Below, piece after piece: positions 1 through 11,900 of a stretch of 64,000 nt of DNA. The notes beneath the pieces were generated by a model. That model was given only the letters and a program-made list of their open reading frames with translations. It made no database searches and had not been told where the DNA came from. Position 1 is the stretch's first letter. Each line of letters opens with the position of its first letter. A program made the translations under genes and the position numbers. The stretch covers positions 8,229,501-8,293,500 of the forward strand of contig NC_135373.1 in the NCBI RefSeq assembly GCF_049243985.1. The letters are read 5' to 3'. Source of the stretch: Paroedura picta. Its lineage: Eukaryota > Chordata > Lepidosauria > Squamata > Gekkonidae.

Positions 1-149
1 CATTGTGTGTACCCCACCCCCTCCCATTTCCAAATGTTACTCTGTGTGATTGGATGAGGTTGGGCCCTCTTTCTCTGGGACAAGGAGGCTCCAGGGTGTT
101 CGGAGCTTTCCTCTACCCACTACAGGCCTTGCTACAGAGGTCCAAGTGC

Positions 150-431
150 TGTTGGCAGGGAGTCCCATGAGTGATCGGACTTCCTGAGGTTCGGGCCTCC
201 CTAGGGCAGATTTCAGAAGGCAGGGGAAGATGCTCTCCCGGCTGAGAATGGTGGGGATCTCCAGGGCGCCTCTGGACTCTGTGGGCTTTGGTGCAGTCCG
301 CTGACTGCTAGGTCAGGCTCCCTCTCCCATGCTGCGCCAACCCTCCCATGGGGAGGTAATAAAGCTGTGGCCATGTTTATACCCAACGTTGGTGTGTCGT
401 GTCTTATTCCAGCACATAATGGGCTCCTGCA
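150..431 (+). mobile_element. LTR-like fragment (3' part)
   Basis: Sequence up to TCCTGCA at 431 matches the right part of the LTR-like element at 15660-16316, including AATAAAGCTGTGGCC and the block around CTTATTCCAGC. It is a fossil piece; the family was not identified. The left edge of the segmental duplication (364) falls inside it. Confidence 0.45.
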
Positions 432-1135
432 AGTCAATAGACTTTAGCATGGGAGTATATTCACAGAAGCAGGTAACCAAGATTCTGAGGACCTTTAGCT
501 TTGTCAGCTGTTCTTCATAGAGTATCTCCGGGCCTTTCTGAAACTCTGCATTCAGCTCCCTCAATTATGTGTTTGGGATAACCCCCATCTTGGAATTGGC
601 CCCTTAAAGTGCTCCCTGCAGAACTGAAATCAGCCATACTGGAGGTGTGACATTTCAACCTCAACATCTGCCCCAAAGATGTCCTGGATGGTGAGACCTA
701 TAATGGAGTCGTGAATTCTAGGCCACACTCTTCCTACAAGGCTTAACCTTGAGTGCCAGATGTTCATCCAAATAAAGGGACAAGTCCAGAAAATCAATAG
801 GTTCTTGGGTACCATTCAAAGTAAGAGGAAAAGGAATCCAAAGGCAACATCCATGTTCCTTTTGGGTTGAAAAGGAGAATTAATATCAGACATGCAAATT
901 CCTTGCCTTTAAAGGCAGAACATCATTGGAAACTGGCCTCAACCATGTTCCTTCCATGTGAAACAAAAATTATCTCCTTGCAACTGGCCAGAAGAGGGAA
1001 AAATGCAGCCATCTCAGAAACTGGCCAGATGGCCCTCATATGTGCTAGTTCTGTGGGAGATTGTGAGGGTTGGAATTGCAATCAACAAGTGGTCTGCTGA
1101 AGTCAACTTTGAAGGGTTGTTGTTAAGCTATTAAG

Positions 1136-1270
1136 CCAGGCTTTCTCAACCAGGGTTTTGTGAAACCCTGGGGTTTCTTGATGGAAGGGTTTCCCAAATG
1201 GGTGAGAATTAGTTTTTAATATATTTGTTAATAGGTTATTGGGTGACTAGAATTAAAGCCCATTTATAAC
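1136..1270 (+). mobile_element. hAT-like terminal fragment (CAGGCTTTCTCAACC family)
   Basis: Begins CAGGCTTTCTCAACCAGGGTTTTGTG, like the element at 31800-32410, and runs into an L2-type LINE without a visible right end. Copy in unit 2 from about 40373. Confidence 0.5.
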
Positions 1271-1399
1271 AATGGGCAAATTACCGGCTGGGGAGAAGGG
1301 TGGGTGGGCGCCGAATGTGACGGGTGGGGTCGGCGCATGAAAGGCACGGGTGGCGGCGACCGTCAGGGGTTGAATGTATTTCATCTGCATCGCCCAGGA

Positions 1400-1872
1400 A
1401 TCCCCAAAACTCCTATTGCAGCTGCTTGGGTCCTCACTGGCACACATTGGAGAGCCCACATCCAGCCTGTGCTGAGGCAGCTGCATTGGTTGCCTATGCT
1501 GGCCCAGATCAAGTTCAAGGTCTTGATGTTAACCTTTAAGGCCATTTGCAACTTGGGCCCTGCCTATCTAAGGGACCACTTGTCTCCTTATGCCCCCAAC
1601 AGAGCACTTTGTTCTGCAGGTACTAATCTAATGGAGATACCTGATCCCAAAGATGCATGCCTGGCCTCAACCGGGTCCAGGGACTTTTCAGTCCTGGCCC
1701 CGGGCTGGTGGAATGAGCTCCCAGGAGAGCTGAGGACACTGACGCAGAAATCATAGTTCAACAACTTCAACAACGCAGAAATCATAGTTCCATGGGGCTG
1801 AAAAATGGAGCTCTTCCGCTCGGTTGAGGTCAGAGCCAGAAACAATGTAGGCCCCTCCTCAGGTTACGCAAC
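1400..1872 (+). mobile_element. L2-type LINE, 3' end of the reverse transcriptase ORF (unit 1)
   Basis: Translation shows the C-terminal RT signature H-I-Q-P-V-L-R-Q-L-H-W-L-P, F-K-V-L-x-L-T-F-K-A, L-S-P-Y-A-P, F-S-V-L-A-P-G-W-W-N-E-L-P, as in vertebrate L2/CR1-clade LINEs. It is 5'-truncated and ends in the GATG/GATA microsatellite. Copy in unit 2 at about 40635-41230. Confidence 0.8.
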
Positions 1873-1945
1873 TATGGGATGGATGGATGGATGGATGGAT
1901 GGATGGATGGATGGATGGATGGATGGATGGATGGATGGATGGATG

Positions 1946-2010
<65 letters not shown>
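1873..2010 (+). repeat. (GATG)n(GATA)n microsatellite (unit 1)
   Basis: Pure GATG repeats to about 1945, then pure GATA repeats to about 2010, forming the tail of the preceding LINE. Confidence 0.98.
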
Positions 2011-2011
<1 letters not shown>

Positions 2012-2391
2012 CCTTTCTGTTGCCCCCCATCACCATGACCTCATGAAAGAAGGGCTCTACCCCCAGCATGCCGTTCGGGAGGTCTTCCTACAGCTGCCAG
2101 AATATGCCAGGAGCCACACTGCCCCCAAATTGTACTCAGTTCACCTGGAAGGCCCCCTTTGGTGTAGCGATCCCCTGAGCCTCACCTGAGGCAGCCTCAA
2201 CTGACAGTGGCTGGTAAGTCAGAAGTTTAGTCTTGCAGCCTTAATCCATAACAACCATAATGAAAAAAGTAAAACAAACAAGTGTGCTCAGAAACAGCAA
2301 TTCAATTTAAATTCATACTAAACACTAATAAACAGAAAACCTTAGAACATTACTGAAAAAACTTAGAACATTATTAAACAACCTTAGAACA

Positions 2392-2933
2392 TTAATGAAA
2401 CACAATATTGCAACTATTTACAGGGCTATTGACGAAAAGCAATTTAGCAGAATTATGTACAAATTGAACGTCAATCTTTGGTTGTTGCAGGGCTGCCACT
2501 TGAGCACGCAGGGCACGCACTTCCCGGCTAAGAGCACGCCAGCCCTGCGTGTTTCCCAGCATGCGGTTCTCCATGGCTGAGACTGCAAAGGAAGCGAAAA
2601 CAGGAATGCTTGAGACTCCTCTGGGCCAATCAAATGGCCCATGGAACACAGAGAGCGGCATGGGGAGCCACTTACCTCTGCCCAGCAAACGCTGCTCCAC
2701 TGAGCCCAGCGTGGAGATCAGCTGCAGGAGGTCCTCTTTTGTCACTGCCTCCATCTCAGGCCCTGCAGGGGAGGACACTGAAATGAGCACACTGGGCCCA
2801 TCTGTGCACGGAGCACTTTGCTTGCTCACACATGCTGGGTGCTTTTCATGGGAGTGGAGATGGAGTCACTTACTAAAGCCTCCGGCCTGGTCCTGAGGTC
2901 CTGTAGACTCCTCTGCAGCTGGGACAGGAATCC
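2392..2933 (-). CDS. Last three coding exons with stop codon (copy 1)
   Basis: Exons 2874-2933 (60 bp, phase 1/1; GIPVPAAEESTGPQDQAGGF), 2676-2762 (87 bp, phase 1/1; P-E-M-E-A-V-T-K-E-D-L-L-Q-L-I-S ... E-Q-R-L-L-G-R) and 2392-2582 (terminal). The terminal exon reads V-S-A-M-E-N-R-M-L ... W-R-A-L-S-R-E-V-R-A-L-R-A-Q-V-A-A-L-Q-Q, a heptad coiled coil, then about 30 less ordered residues ending C-N-I-V-F-H and TAA at 2392-2394. Acceptors and donors are consensus. No AATAAA was found close below the stop, so the 3' UTR end is unresolved. Confidence 0.72.
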
Positions 2934-5900
2934 CTGTGGTGGATGAAAGTGGCCAGAGTCAGTTGGACAATCCACAACCCACTGCAAAGAGCCCCTGGGG
3001 AGTTGGTAGGGAGCAGGGAAGGGGCTAAATCTGCGGGTGACACGAGGTTGTTCGGGGAGGACTGTGAGGTGCTCCAGAGATCTCCAGAGATGGAGTCAGA
3101 AGTGGGACGGAAGGATCTTGGAGTCTTGATAGAGAACTCCGTGGAAAGGTGTGACAGTAACTAAAGGAAGGCCAGTGTGGTCCAGGGGATTATTCGGAAG
3201 GACACTGAAAACAAATTTCCCCCCTGTCCTAATCTGTGGCCTAGCCTCATTTGGAGCACCACGTACAGTTTTGGTGACCGGACCTCAGGAAAGGTATTCT
3301 AGCTTTGAAAAAGGGGGCAGGAAAGGGCAGGTGGAACGATGGAGGGGAAGGAACACTCTCCCTAGGAAGAAAGGTGAAAGAGGTCAGGGCTCCTTCCCTT
3401 GGAGAAACAAGGATTGAGGGTCACGGGACAGAGGGGGACGGAGGGAGGCATGGGACAGAGAAGGGAGAGAAAGAAGTTCTTTTCCCCCACTCTCACTATC
3501 CTCCTGGGCATCCAATGAAATCGCAGAGCAGCAGGAAGTCCTTCTTTACCCAAAGAGGTGGAATTTCCTGCCACAGGAAGTGGGAGCGGCTCTAAGCATC
3601 GTCAGCTTCGAGAGAGATTGAAGTAGAGGCCCAGGAGTGGCTCTTCCCCCCAAGGCATGAGTGGAATGCTCTACCTGGGGAAGGGATGCTCTGCCTCCTT
3701 GGTGTTTGGTGGACCACAGTGGGAGGGCTTCTGGAGGTCCTGCCCCACTTGGGGACCTCCTGATGGCATCTAGAGTTTGGCCACTGCCACCATGAGCTTT
3801 GGATCGGAGGGGCCATGGGCCCGATCCACCATGCCTTCTCTGATGTTCTCTTCTTCCAAAGCTCTGTTCAATGAACTTTCAAAACTGGATAGTTTTGTGG
3901 CTGGTACCCCTCTAAGGCACAGGTGCATTTCACAGGAGGCTTGTTCTGTCGGAGACTAAAAAGAGCATCCTTTTTCAATTGGACCAGTCTCTAACCTACA
4001 GAGTGCACCTTTACTGGGTTGTTAATAAAGCCCAATGTGCCTTGGGGTACATGAACTCTCAGACTTCCTCCTTTACTCTCCCATTCCCCGAAATTACAAC
4101 ATATCATGAGGTGTCTGTCCGCCTGATGTGAAAGGTGTTGGTTTAAATTCTAGATTTCCTTAGGGGCTGGCTTCAAGAGGAAGGCGAGTTCTTTGGAGGG
4201 TGGGCAGTGGGTTGGCCTTCCTGGTTGGCTGCATCTCTTACCAGCGTCCTCAGGTGCGGGGCCTCCCTGATCAATCTCTGGGGCCAGTTGCTCTGGTTTG
4301 TCTTCATGCTGAACAGCCCCGTTGCTCTGGCCAATGCCCTCGATGTTTTGTGGCTGTGAGGGAGAAGCAAAGAGGGTAACGTTTTCAGTGCCACAAAACT
4401 CTTAGCACTACAAGCCCAAACGGGGCCCAAAGGAGGGGAAGCGACTGGAGAATCAGAACCCCACAGAGCTCCAAGAGACCGCAGAGGGCCATCTGTATCA
4501 GCCCCCCACATTCTGGGGGAATTAAATTCACACAAGCCAGTCTCTCCCTAAACCGTCTGCCACCCTCCGAGGCAGCCCCTTCCGTCTATGAACAACCATT
4601 CCTGTCAGAAAATGGTTCCTGATACTGAAGTGGAAACTCCTTTCCCGCTATTTGAAGCCCCCGTTCCCAGTGCAGGACTCCTAGTCCACACACGTTGGAG
4701 AACGCACCTTCCAGGAGTTTCTGCCCCTGAATTTTCCTGTGCAAAACACACAGACTTATCTGGAAAGTGCATTGAAAGTGCAGAATTGGTGCTTGACTCT
4801 ACAGCTGCAGCAAACAAGTGCCCCCCCCTCCTTCAACATGTCTCCCTTTCACGTAGTTGAACCCAGCTATCCTATCAGTCACCGACCTCTGTTAAGGGCA
4901 GCTGCACCCCCTGTGGCTGAGCCCAAGGATGGCCCTGGAGACCCTCTCTTGGAAGCCCGGGGGGGGGGGGGCACATGGCCACCATGACAGGGACCCTTCA
5001 GGGAACAGCCTTAAACTCAATGAGCCCCAGCCAGACATCTCTGCCAAGGTGAGTGGGGTTGTGGCTGCCTGTGCGGTCTGGCTGCCCTTCTCTCCAGTAA
5101 CCTACCTTCACTCCTCCTCCACACGCAGCCAGGAGGGTCCCCTTGGGCTAGCCAGGAGGGTCCCCTTGGGCTAGTCACAGTCCTATCACAGTCCTATCTC
5201 TAATAGAGAACAGATGGAATCCTTGGGGGGGGGGGAGCCAGAATGTGGCACACAACCTTAGACTATACCAGTGACTGGAGACAGGAGAGAATCCTTAGTT
5301 GGAAAGGGCGGCGGGGGGGGGGGGGGGCTCCCCTAAGCCATCTTTGTGTCAAGATTAAGAGCAGTGCCCTCTAATTGCCGGGATTGATTCCTCACTGCTC
5401 TTCCACATACTGGGTGTCCTTGGGGTAGTCACAGTGCTGTCAGAGCTCTTCTCACAGGGCTCGCTCAGCCCCACCTACCTCACAGGGTTTCTGTTTTGGG
5501 GAGAGGATGGGAAGGGGATGGCAAGCTCCCAGCAGTCTGTGCAAATGTCAGCCCTAGTTTGGCCCTTAGATTTGGTTTGAATAGGTGAGGTGACATTCAG
5601 GGGAAAACACTGCCTAGTAGTATCCCTTTGACCCAAATAACCATCCATTATGGATGCAAGTTCTGTTTGAACCTGGGTCCTTGGTTTCCTTCTCTAAGGA
5701 ATGGGGGATCTTTCAAGGTGTTACCCACATCCACATGTTGGCTGCTTGGCCCTGGAGTGTCCTCCGATGGTGATGGAGTCCTTCCATCTGCTTCTAATTT
5801 GGGCCCGGGTGGATCGGGCCACAGTTGATCAATCTGTGAAGGAAAGTTTCCACTTGTGGTCAGGAACAGAGTCTTTGGACTACTCCAAACACAAATTCAA

Positions 5901-8900
5901 CCTGTCTGCTCCCAATTCTTCCCCCTGGTTTCAAAGGAACGTAATAATTTCAGAAGATCTACGTGTGTGGAATGGGGGATCTTTCGAGGTGTTACTCACA
6001 TCCACATGTTGGCTGCTTGGCCCTGGAGTGGCCTCCGATGGTGATGGAGTCCGTCTATCTGCTTCTAATATGGGCCTGGGTGGATCGGGCCACAGTTGAT
6101 CAATCTGTGAAGGAAAGTTTCCACTTGTGGTCAGGAACAGAGTCTTTGGACTACTCCAAACACAAATTCAACCTGTCTGCTCCCAATTCTTCCCCCGGCT
6201 TTCAAAGGAACGTAATAATTTCAGAAGATCTACGTGTGTGGAATGGGGGATCTTTTGAGGTGTTACTCACATCCACAGGTTGGCTCCTTGGCCCTGGAGT
6301 GTCATCCAATAGTGATGGAAATCTTTTTCCTTCAAATCTGGGCTTGGGTAGACTGGGCCACAGTTGATCAATCTGTGAAAGAAAGTTTCCACTTGTGGTC
6401 GGGAATGGAGTCTTTGGAGTCTTGTTCCCTCAGTGTGATTCCTTCAATGACCAGCCTGTAGACCATTTCAGCTGTCTTGCCAGTGGCTGAATTCTGGAAC
6501 TCTTGGCCCCTGGTATGGGTCTCACCCCATGAATATTTAGCATGTTTAAAAATAGAACACAAATAAGGTAACTCCCACTCATTTGGGAATCCCTCTGAGG
6601 GCTGTCATGAGACCCCAGGGTCTCCTGAAACCTGGTTGAGAAACCTGCTCTCCTTCAGAGGGAGAGCCATCAAGTGGAGGCAGAAGGGTCTTCGGGGAAT
6701 GGCCTGTCTATCCCTAGAACTCTCTCATAGAGAGAGGCCCCCTTTCAAGTCTGAGACTAGGAGAAACCACAAAGCCCTTTTCTCCCAACAATCAAGGCAG
6801 CATTCATCCCCGGAGGGTGGGGCGGCAACCTCTGGCTCTCTGGTTGTCCATGGAGTACATGGCAGAGGCTCATGGTAATCATAGTCCATAGACATGTGGA
6901 GAGCCTCAGCTTGGCCACCCCCTGCAGGATGCCTTTACCTGCCTCTGTGCAGAGCCCCTGGCCTTCCTAGGAAGTCTGCCATCCGGGTCCTAATCAGGGC
7001 TATGCTTTTGAGGTCAGATGAGGTCAGGCTAGCCTGCCCCTCCAAAACAGAATCTGGTCACCCTACTAAAAAAAACCATCTTACCCACTCTGACAGTTCC
7101 TACCTCTCTAGTCCCAGGTTATAGGGTTTTTTAAGTTAACCATGGTCTGTATTTCATCCTGAATAAACTATTGCCATGATGAACTTCTAGCCTGACTGCC
7201 TTTGATGGTCTAGTCCTTCCCATCCCCAGTCCCTTGAGAGGTCTGATCCTTGACAGGATAACGGAGTGACTTCTTTGCAGCAGGAAGATGCTCAGATAAC
7301 GGGACTCTGAGGCACCAGCCCCTGTTCAGTTGGCCATTTCTACACCCGGGAGCTCCTCAAGTTCCTTAGGAAACTCTGTTTAATCCAACGGTTCTCAACC
7401 GGCCTAATGCCGCGACACTTTAATACATTTCCACATGTTGTGGTGAGCCCCAACCATTAAATTATGCAAGGGTTCTTTCACAGAAATTAAATCGAAAGTG
7501 ACCGATGCCGTGAAGATCCATTGTTCATGATGGTATATAAATTTGGGTTTTCCCCAGGGTTTCTCAGTTCAGTTCTGCCTCTTGCCCCGCCGAGCTGTGC
7601 CGCAACCTGGATCTCCTGGCGGGAGACTGTGCTGTGCTGGGGGCACTGCTGGAATGGTTGGTGGCCGAGCGTGGGCGACTGCAGGAGGAGTGGCAACAGT
7701 GCCAGCCCCAACCCCACCCCCCCGGCCAAGTGGCTTGCCCTGCCGCGGCCCCTGTGAAAGGGTTGTTTGACCCACAAAGGGGTCCCTTCCCCCAGGTTGA
7801 GAACCCCTGGTTTAATCTATCTCCCAACTACCGGTCCCCAACCACGGCCACCTCCCAGGGCTTATGGGAAATCAGTGGCCGGATTGGAGGCTTCTGTAGG
7901 CTTTGATTCCTGCTTTTGATATCTCTGTGCCCAAAAGGAACTTTGTAGAAGTTACCAATGCATCAGATTCCCTGAGTCTTTCCAGAAGTTGCTGGCCCTC
8001 TTTCATCCTCTTTTGACGCTCCAGCTTCTCCATTGTTTGTCGCTCCTGAATCTAAAAGAGTTATCATGGGTCAGGAATTAGAGCATTCAGATCCTGACTT
8101 CTATACACATTTGAAACAGTTTTATCGCTTTTTACCAAGGGCCTAAAAACTCCTGAGAAGTAGCCCTCAGGGAAAGTTCTGAAAACTCTGCTTCCTAGAA
8201 TGTGTAACACTTCTTCAGTCACCCCACACCAAACCACAGAGTGCTCTTTGTTCTTTTACTTTCTTCATGCATAGTTTGCCAGACGCGAGGCGGATCTTGC
8301 ATGTTCTCTTTCGCCACTGGTGACCCAAGTGCTTCAGTTGCCATTGAGAAGTCTCCATGTTCTGGACCCTGGTTCCCCCCTGACCCCTTCTCCATCCCTT
8401 GCCCTGTTTTCTCCCCATTGAAATTGTGTCTCTCTGAAGGCCTAGCTTGGTCATCCTCCCTGGTTCTTGTCATTCTTCAGACTGTCCTGGTCTGTGAATG
8501 GGTATTTTCTCTCCCCTGAATGAGTCTAAGCGTGTTTACATGGAGACTGAGGCACCAGGAGGTGTAGGTTGTGCTGTTCCGAAATTCAATCTGCTCTACT
8601 ATTAAAACACAGTGTAAGATAGTGATGTTGTTACAGGGGGAACAGATGGTCGCACTCTTGATTGTGTTATTCCTTGTTTGGGTTGACCTACACTGGCTTT
8701 CCCAAGAGTTTTGCAAGAGCTACCCGTGCCCCCGTTTTCATACATGTGTTTATGTTCCCTGCTGTGCCAAGACTGGCCATCCAACCTGCTTCCCAGGGTT
8801 GTGAGGGGGCCCGAAATCAGGCACATGGCTCCGTTCTGATTGAAATCAGACCTCCAAAGAAAAGGCAAATACCTGGACGATTCTGGAATCATCACCCTTC

Positions 8901-11900
8901 TAAACGTTACTAAAAACAAGGTTTGACTACGGGAACAAATTCCATCCCACCCCTGCTGATTTTTCCTCCCGCTTTGAATGGAAAATAATAATTTTAGAAG
9001 ACACACCTCGGCAAACATGATCTTTCTTTCTTCGAAGGCATCTTTCTTGGTTTTCTTCTTTTTAACTTGTGGGATGCCCCAAGGATTCTGCTAATGAGAA
9101 AAAGCATGGGCCATTCTAGGGGTGGGTTTCCCAAGCATCCCGTCCCAGCAGGAACAGGCCAGGGTGCCCTCAGCCAGGTTGGAACAGGGCTCTGTCTTCT
9201 AGCTCAAGATCGTCCTCTCTGTCTGGCAGCTGGGCCCCAGCACCCACGGCAGACAAACCCCTTTCACCCCTTCCCTGTTGTGGGAAAGTTATGGGAATGC
9301 GATTGTAAGCGGCTTTGAGACTCCTTCGGCGAGAGAAAAGTGGCATATAATAACCAACTCTTTTTCTTTTTCTTCTTCTTCTTCTCTTATATCCACATTC
9401 CTTACAATCCCCTCTCCCTTTTATTTTGTTTTATTCAGGACAATGTGGCTGTCATGTGACGTTAGTAGTATGCAATACAAATCTAACTCTCTGGTCCCAG
9501 GACAAGAGACCTTGCCAGCACAGCTTGTCACTTGCCTGCTTGGGCAGAGACGGAAGGGGCAAACAACTAGTCTCTTTTAATTATTTCTTTTTGCAGCTGG
9601 GAAAGTGCCTGCTATTAATTCTTCCTTCACAGGGTAACTGAGGCTCCAGGCTGTACCGATTGTGCTGCTTTGGATCTCTACGTGTCAGAGAGTTGTGTCG
9701 TTTGAGTGGCAGCCGATTTTCACTCTCCTGGTTCTATCATTTTGAGTTTGGGATGACACCCGCTGGCTGTCTCCAGACTTTTGGAAGAGCTACCCTTACC
9801 ACAATGTTCATACACTCTTCTAACTGTTATTTATCCATGTTTCCTATTTTGTCCAGACTAGGCATCCAGTGTGTTTGCCAGGGCTGTTAGTGGACCCCTG
9901 AAATTAGGCACATTTCTGTTTCCTGATCCAAATCAGGCCCCAGAATAAAGACTGGGTGGGATCCTGGCATTTTAGGAATGACCTGCTGTCAAAGTAGAAC
10001 CAAAATTCTCCTGAGAACAAAAATTGCACCCCGATATTCTGACTCTTCTTCCTTTTTTACAAGAAAACTAATAATAATTTTAGAAGATTTACCTGTCCAT
10101 AGATGTTGTTCTTTCTTTCATCCCCTGAATATTTTCTTTGTGGTGGAATCCACGGTTTCTGGTGCAGAGAGAAAAAATTCTTGATCACTCCAGGTATGGA
10201 ACTCGCAAACACAAATTCCCATCATGAACATTTCAAGATGCCCTCAGCCATGTCAGGATATGGCTCTGACTCCTAGCTCAGTATGCCTTTTCTGCCCAGC
10301 AGCCATGTTTCCTGTCTTGTCCAGACTAGGTATCCAGTGGGTTTGCCAGGGCTGTCAGCAGGCCCCTGAAATCAGGCACATTTCTGAGTCCTGATCCAAA
10401 TCAGGCCCCAGAATAACGACTGGCTGGGTGGGATCCTGGCATTTTAGGAATGGCCTGCCGCTGAGGTAGAACCGAAAATGAGGTTCTCCTGAGCACAAAA
10501 ATTTAACCTCAATGTTGCAGACTCTTCCTCCTGTTTTCCAAGAAAGATATGTTTGCCATGGCTGTCAGAGGGCACCCAAAATCAGGCACATTTCTGAGTC
10601 CTGATCCCAATCAGGCCCCAGAATAAAGACTGGCTGGGTGGGATCCTGGCATATCTACTGCCGCAGAAGTAGAACCGAAAATGAGGTTCTCCTGAGCACA
10701 AAAATTTAACCCCAATGATGCTGACTTTTCCTCCTGTTTTACAAGAAAGATAATAATAATTTTAGAAGATCTACCTGTCCATAGATGGTGTACTTTCTTT
10801 CATCCCCTGCTTTTTTCTTTTCAACCTGTGGTGCAATCCACGGTTTCTGGTGCAGAGAGAAAAAATTCTTGGTCACTCCAGGTATGGAACTCACAAACAC
10901 CAATTCCCATCATGAACATGTCAAGGTGCTCTCAGCCCGTTGAGAATATGAATCTATCTTCTACCTCCATATAGTCTTTTCTGCCCAGCACCCAGCCTCC
11001 AGCATTGAAGGAAGACAAACATCTTTCTTGCACCAGATTTCTGGGAACCTTTAACTAGGGAATGGCTGACCAGCCTACTGGCAGCCAGCCGAAACTGTGT
11101 GGTCTGCCTGTATTCTGGATCCTAGCAGTGGTCAGCAGTGGGAGGCCACAGCCAGAGAGGAACAAAGGGTCTCTTCTAGCAGCCGTTGGCCTTTTAACAC
11201 CCCCAGCCAGCACCAGGATCAGCACCTCTTGGATCGTGCCTGTTCTGTGAAAGAAGACTGCGACCCGACTAGGGGAGATTATTGGAAGAACCAAACCAGA
11301 GAGAAAAGAGAACCTACATACCAGAAGGCAAAGGGCCTGAATCCTAGAATGTGTAATGTGTTGCATGGCATCAATGAAGCTGCCAGTTTGAATGGAACAT
11401 AATAATTTTATAATACACACCTGGGCAAACCTGGTGTTTCCTCTTTGGAAGACATCTTCCTTGGTCTTCTTTTTTTCAAATTTTGGGGGGCCCCAAGCCT
11501 TCTTCTAATGGAAAAAGCATTGGTCGTTTTAGGGGTGGCTTTCCCAAGCATCCCATCCCAGCAGGAACAGGCCAGGGTGCCCTCAGCCAGGTTGGAACAG
11601 GGCTCTGTCTTCTAGCTCAATATTGTCCTCTCTGTCTGGCAGCTGACAAACCCCTTTCATGCCCCAGATTTAGTTGCGGGAAACAACTAGTCTCTTTTAA
11701 GTATTTCCTTTTACAACTGGGAAAGAGTCTGCTATTAATTCCTAACATGGACTGTTTAATTTCTCCCGTGTTTTTGTGAACTACAACTGAACTCAAGAGG
11801 ACCGATTAGCTGTTTGAGCAAAGAAGTCTCCTATGGCATAATGTGGATACTATGACACAGTTTACTGATTTGCCACTTATTAACCTTTTCTGTATATCTG

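Noticed and set aside
1304-1756. 150-residue plus-strand frame as a host gene
   Set aside because: It carries the C-terminal RT signature of an L2-type LINE, so it is transposon sequence.
1873-2010. Regular spaced repeats as a CRISPR-like array
   Set aside because: They are contiguous tetranucleotides without spacers in a vertebrate genome.
6368-6562. Minus-strand frame ending WKLSFTD as an exon
   Set aside because: It overlaps the pyrimidine tract of the 6271-6372 exon and has no donor in phase.
10310-10760. Further array exons between 10158 and 10775
   Set aside because: Only the intron blocks repeat here; no PW..P frame with acceptor and donor is present.
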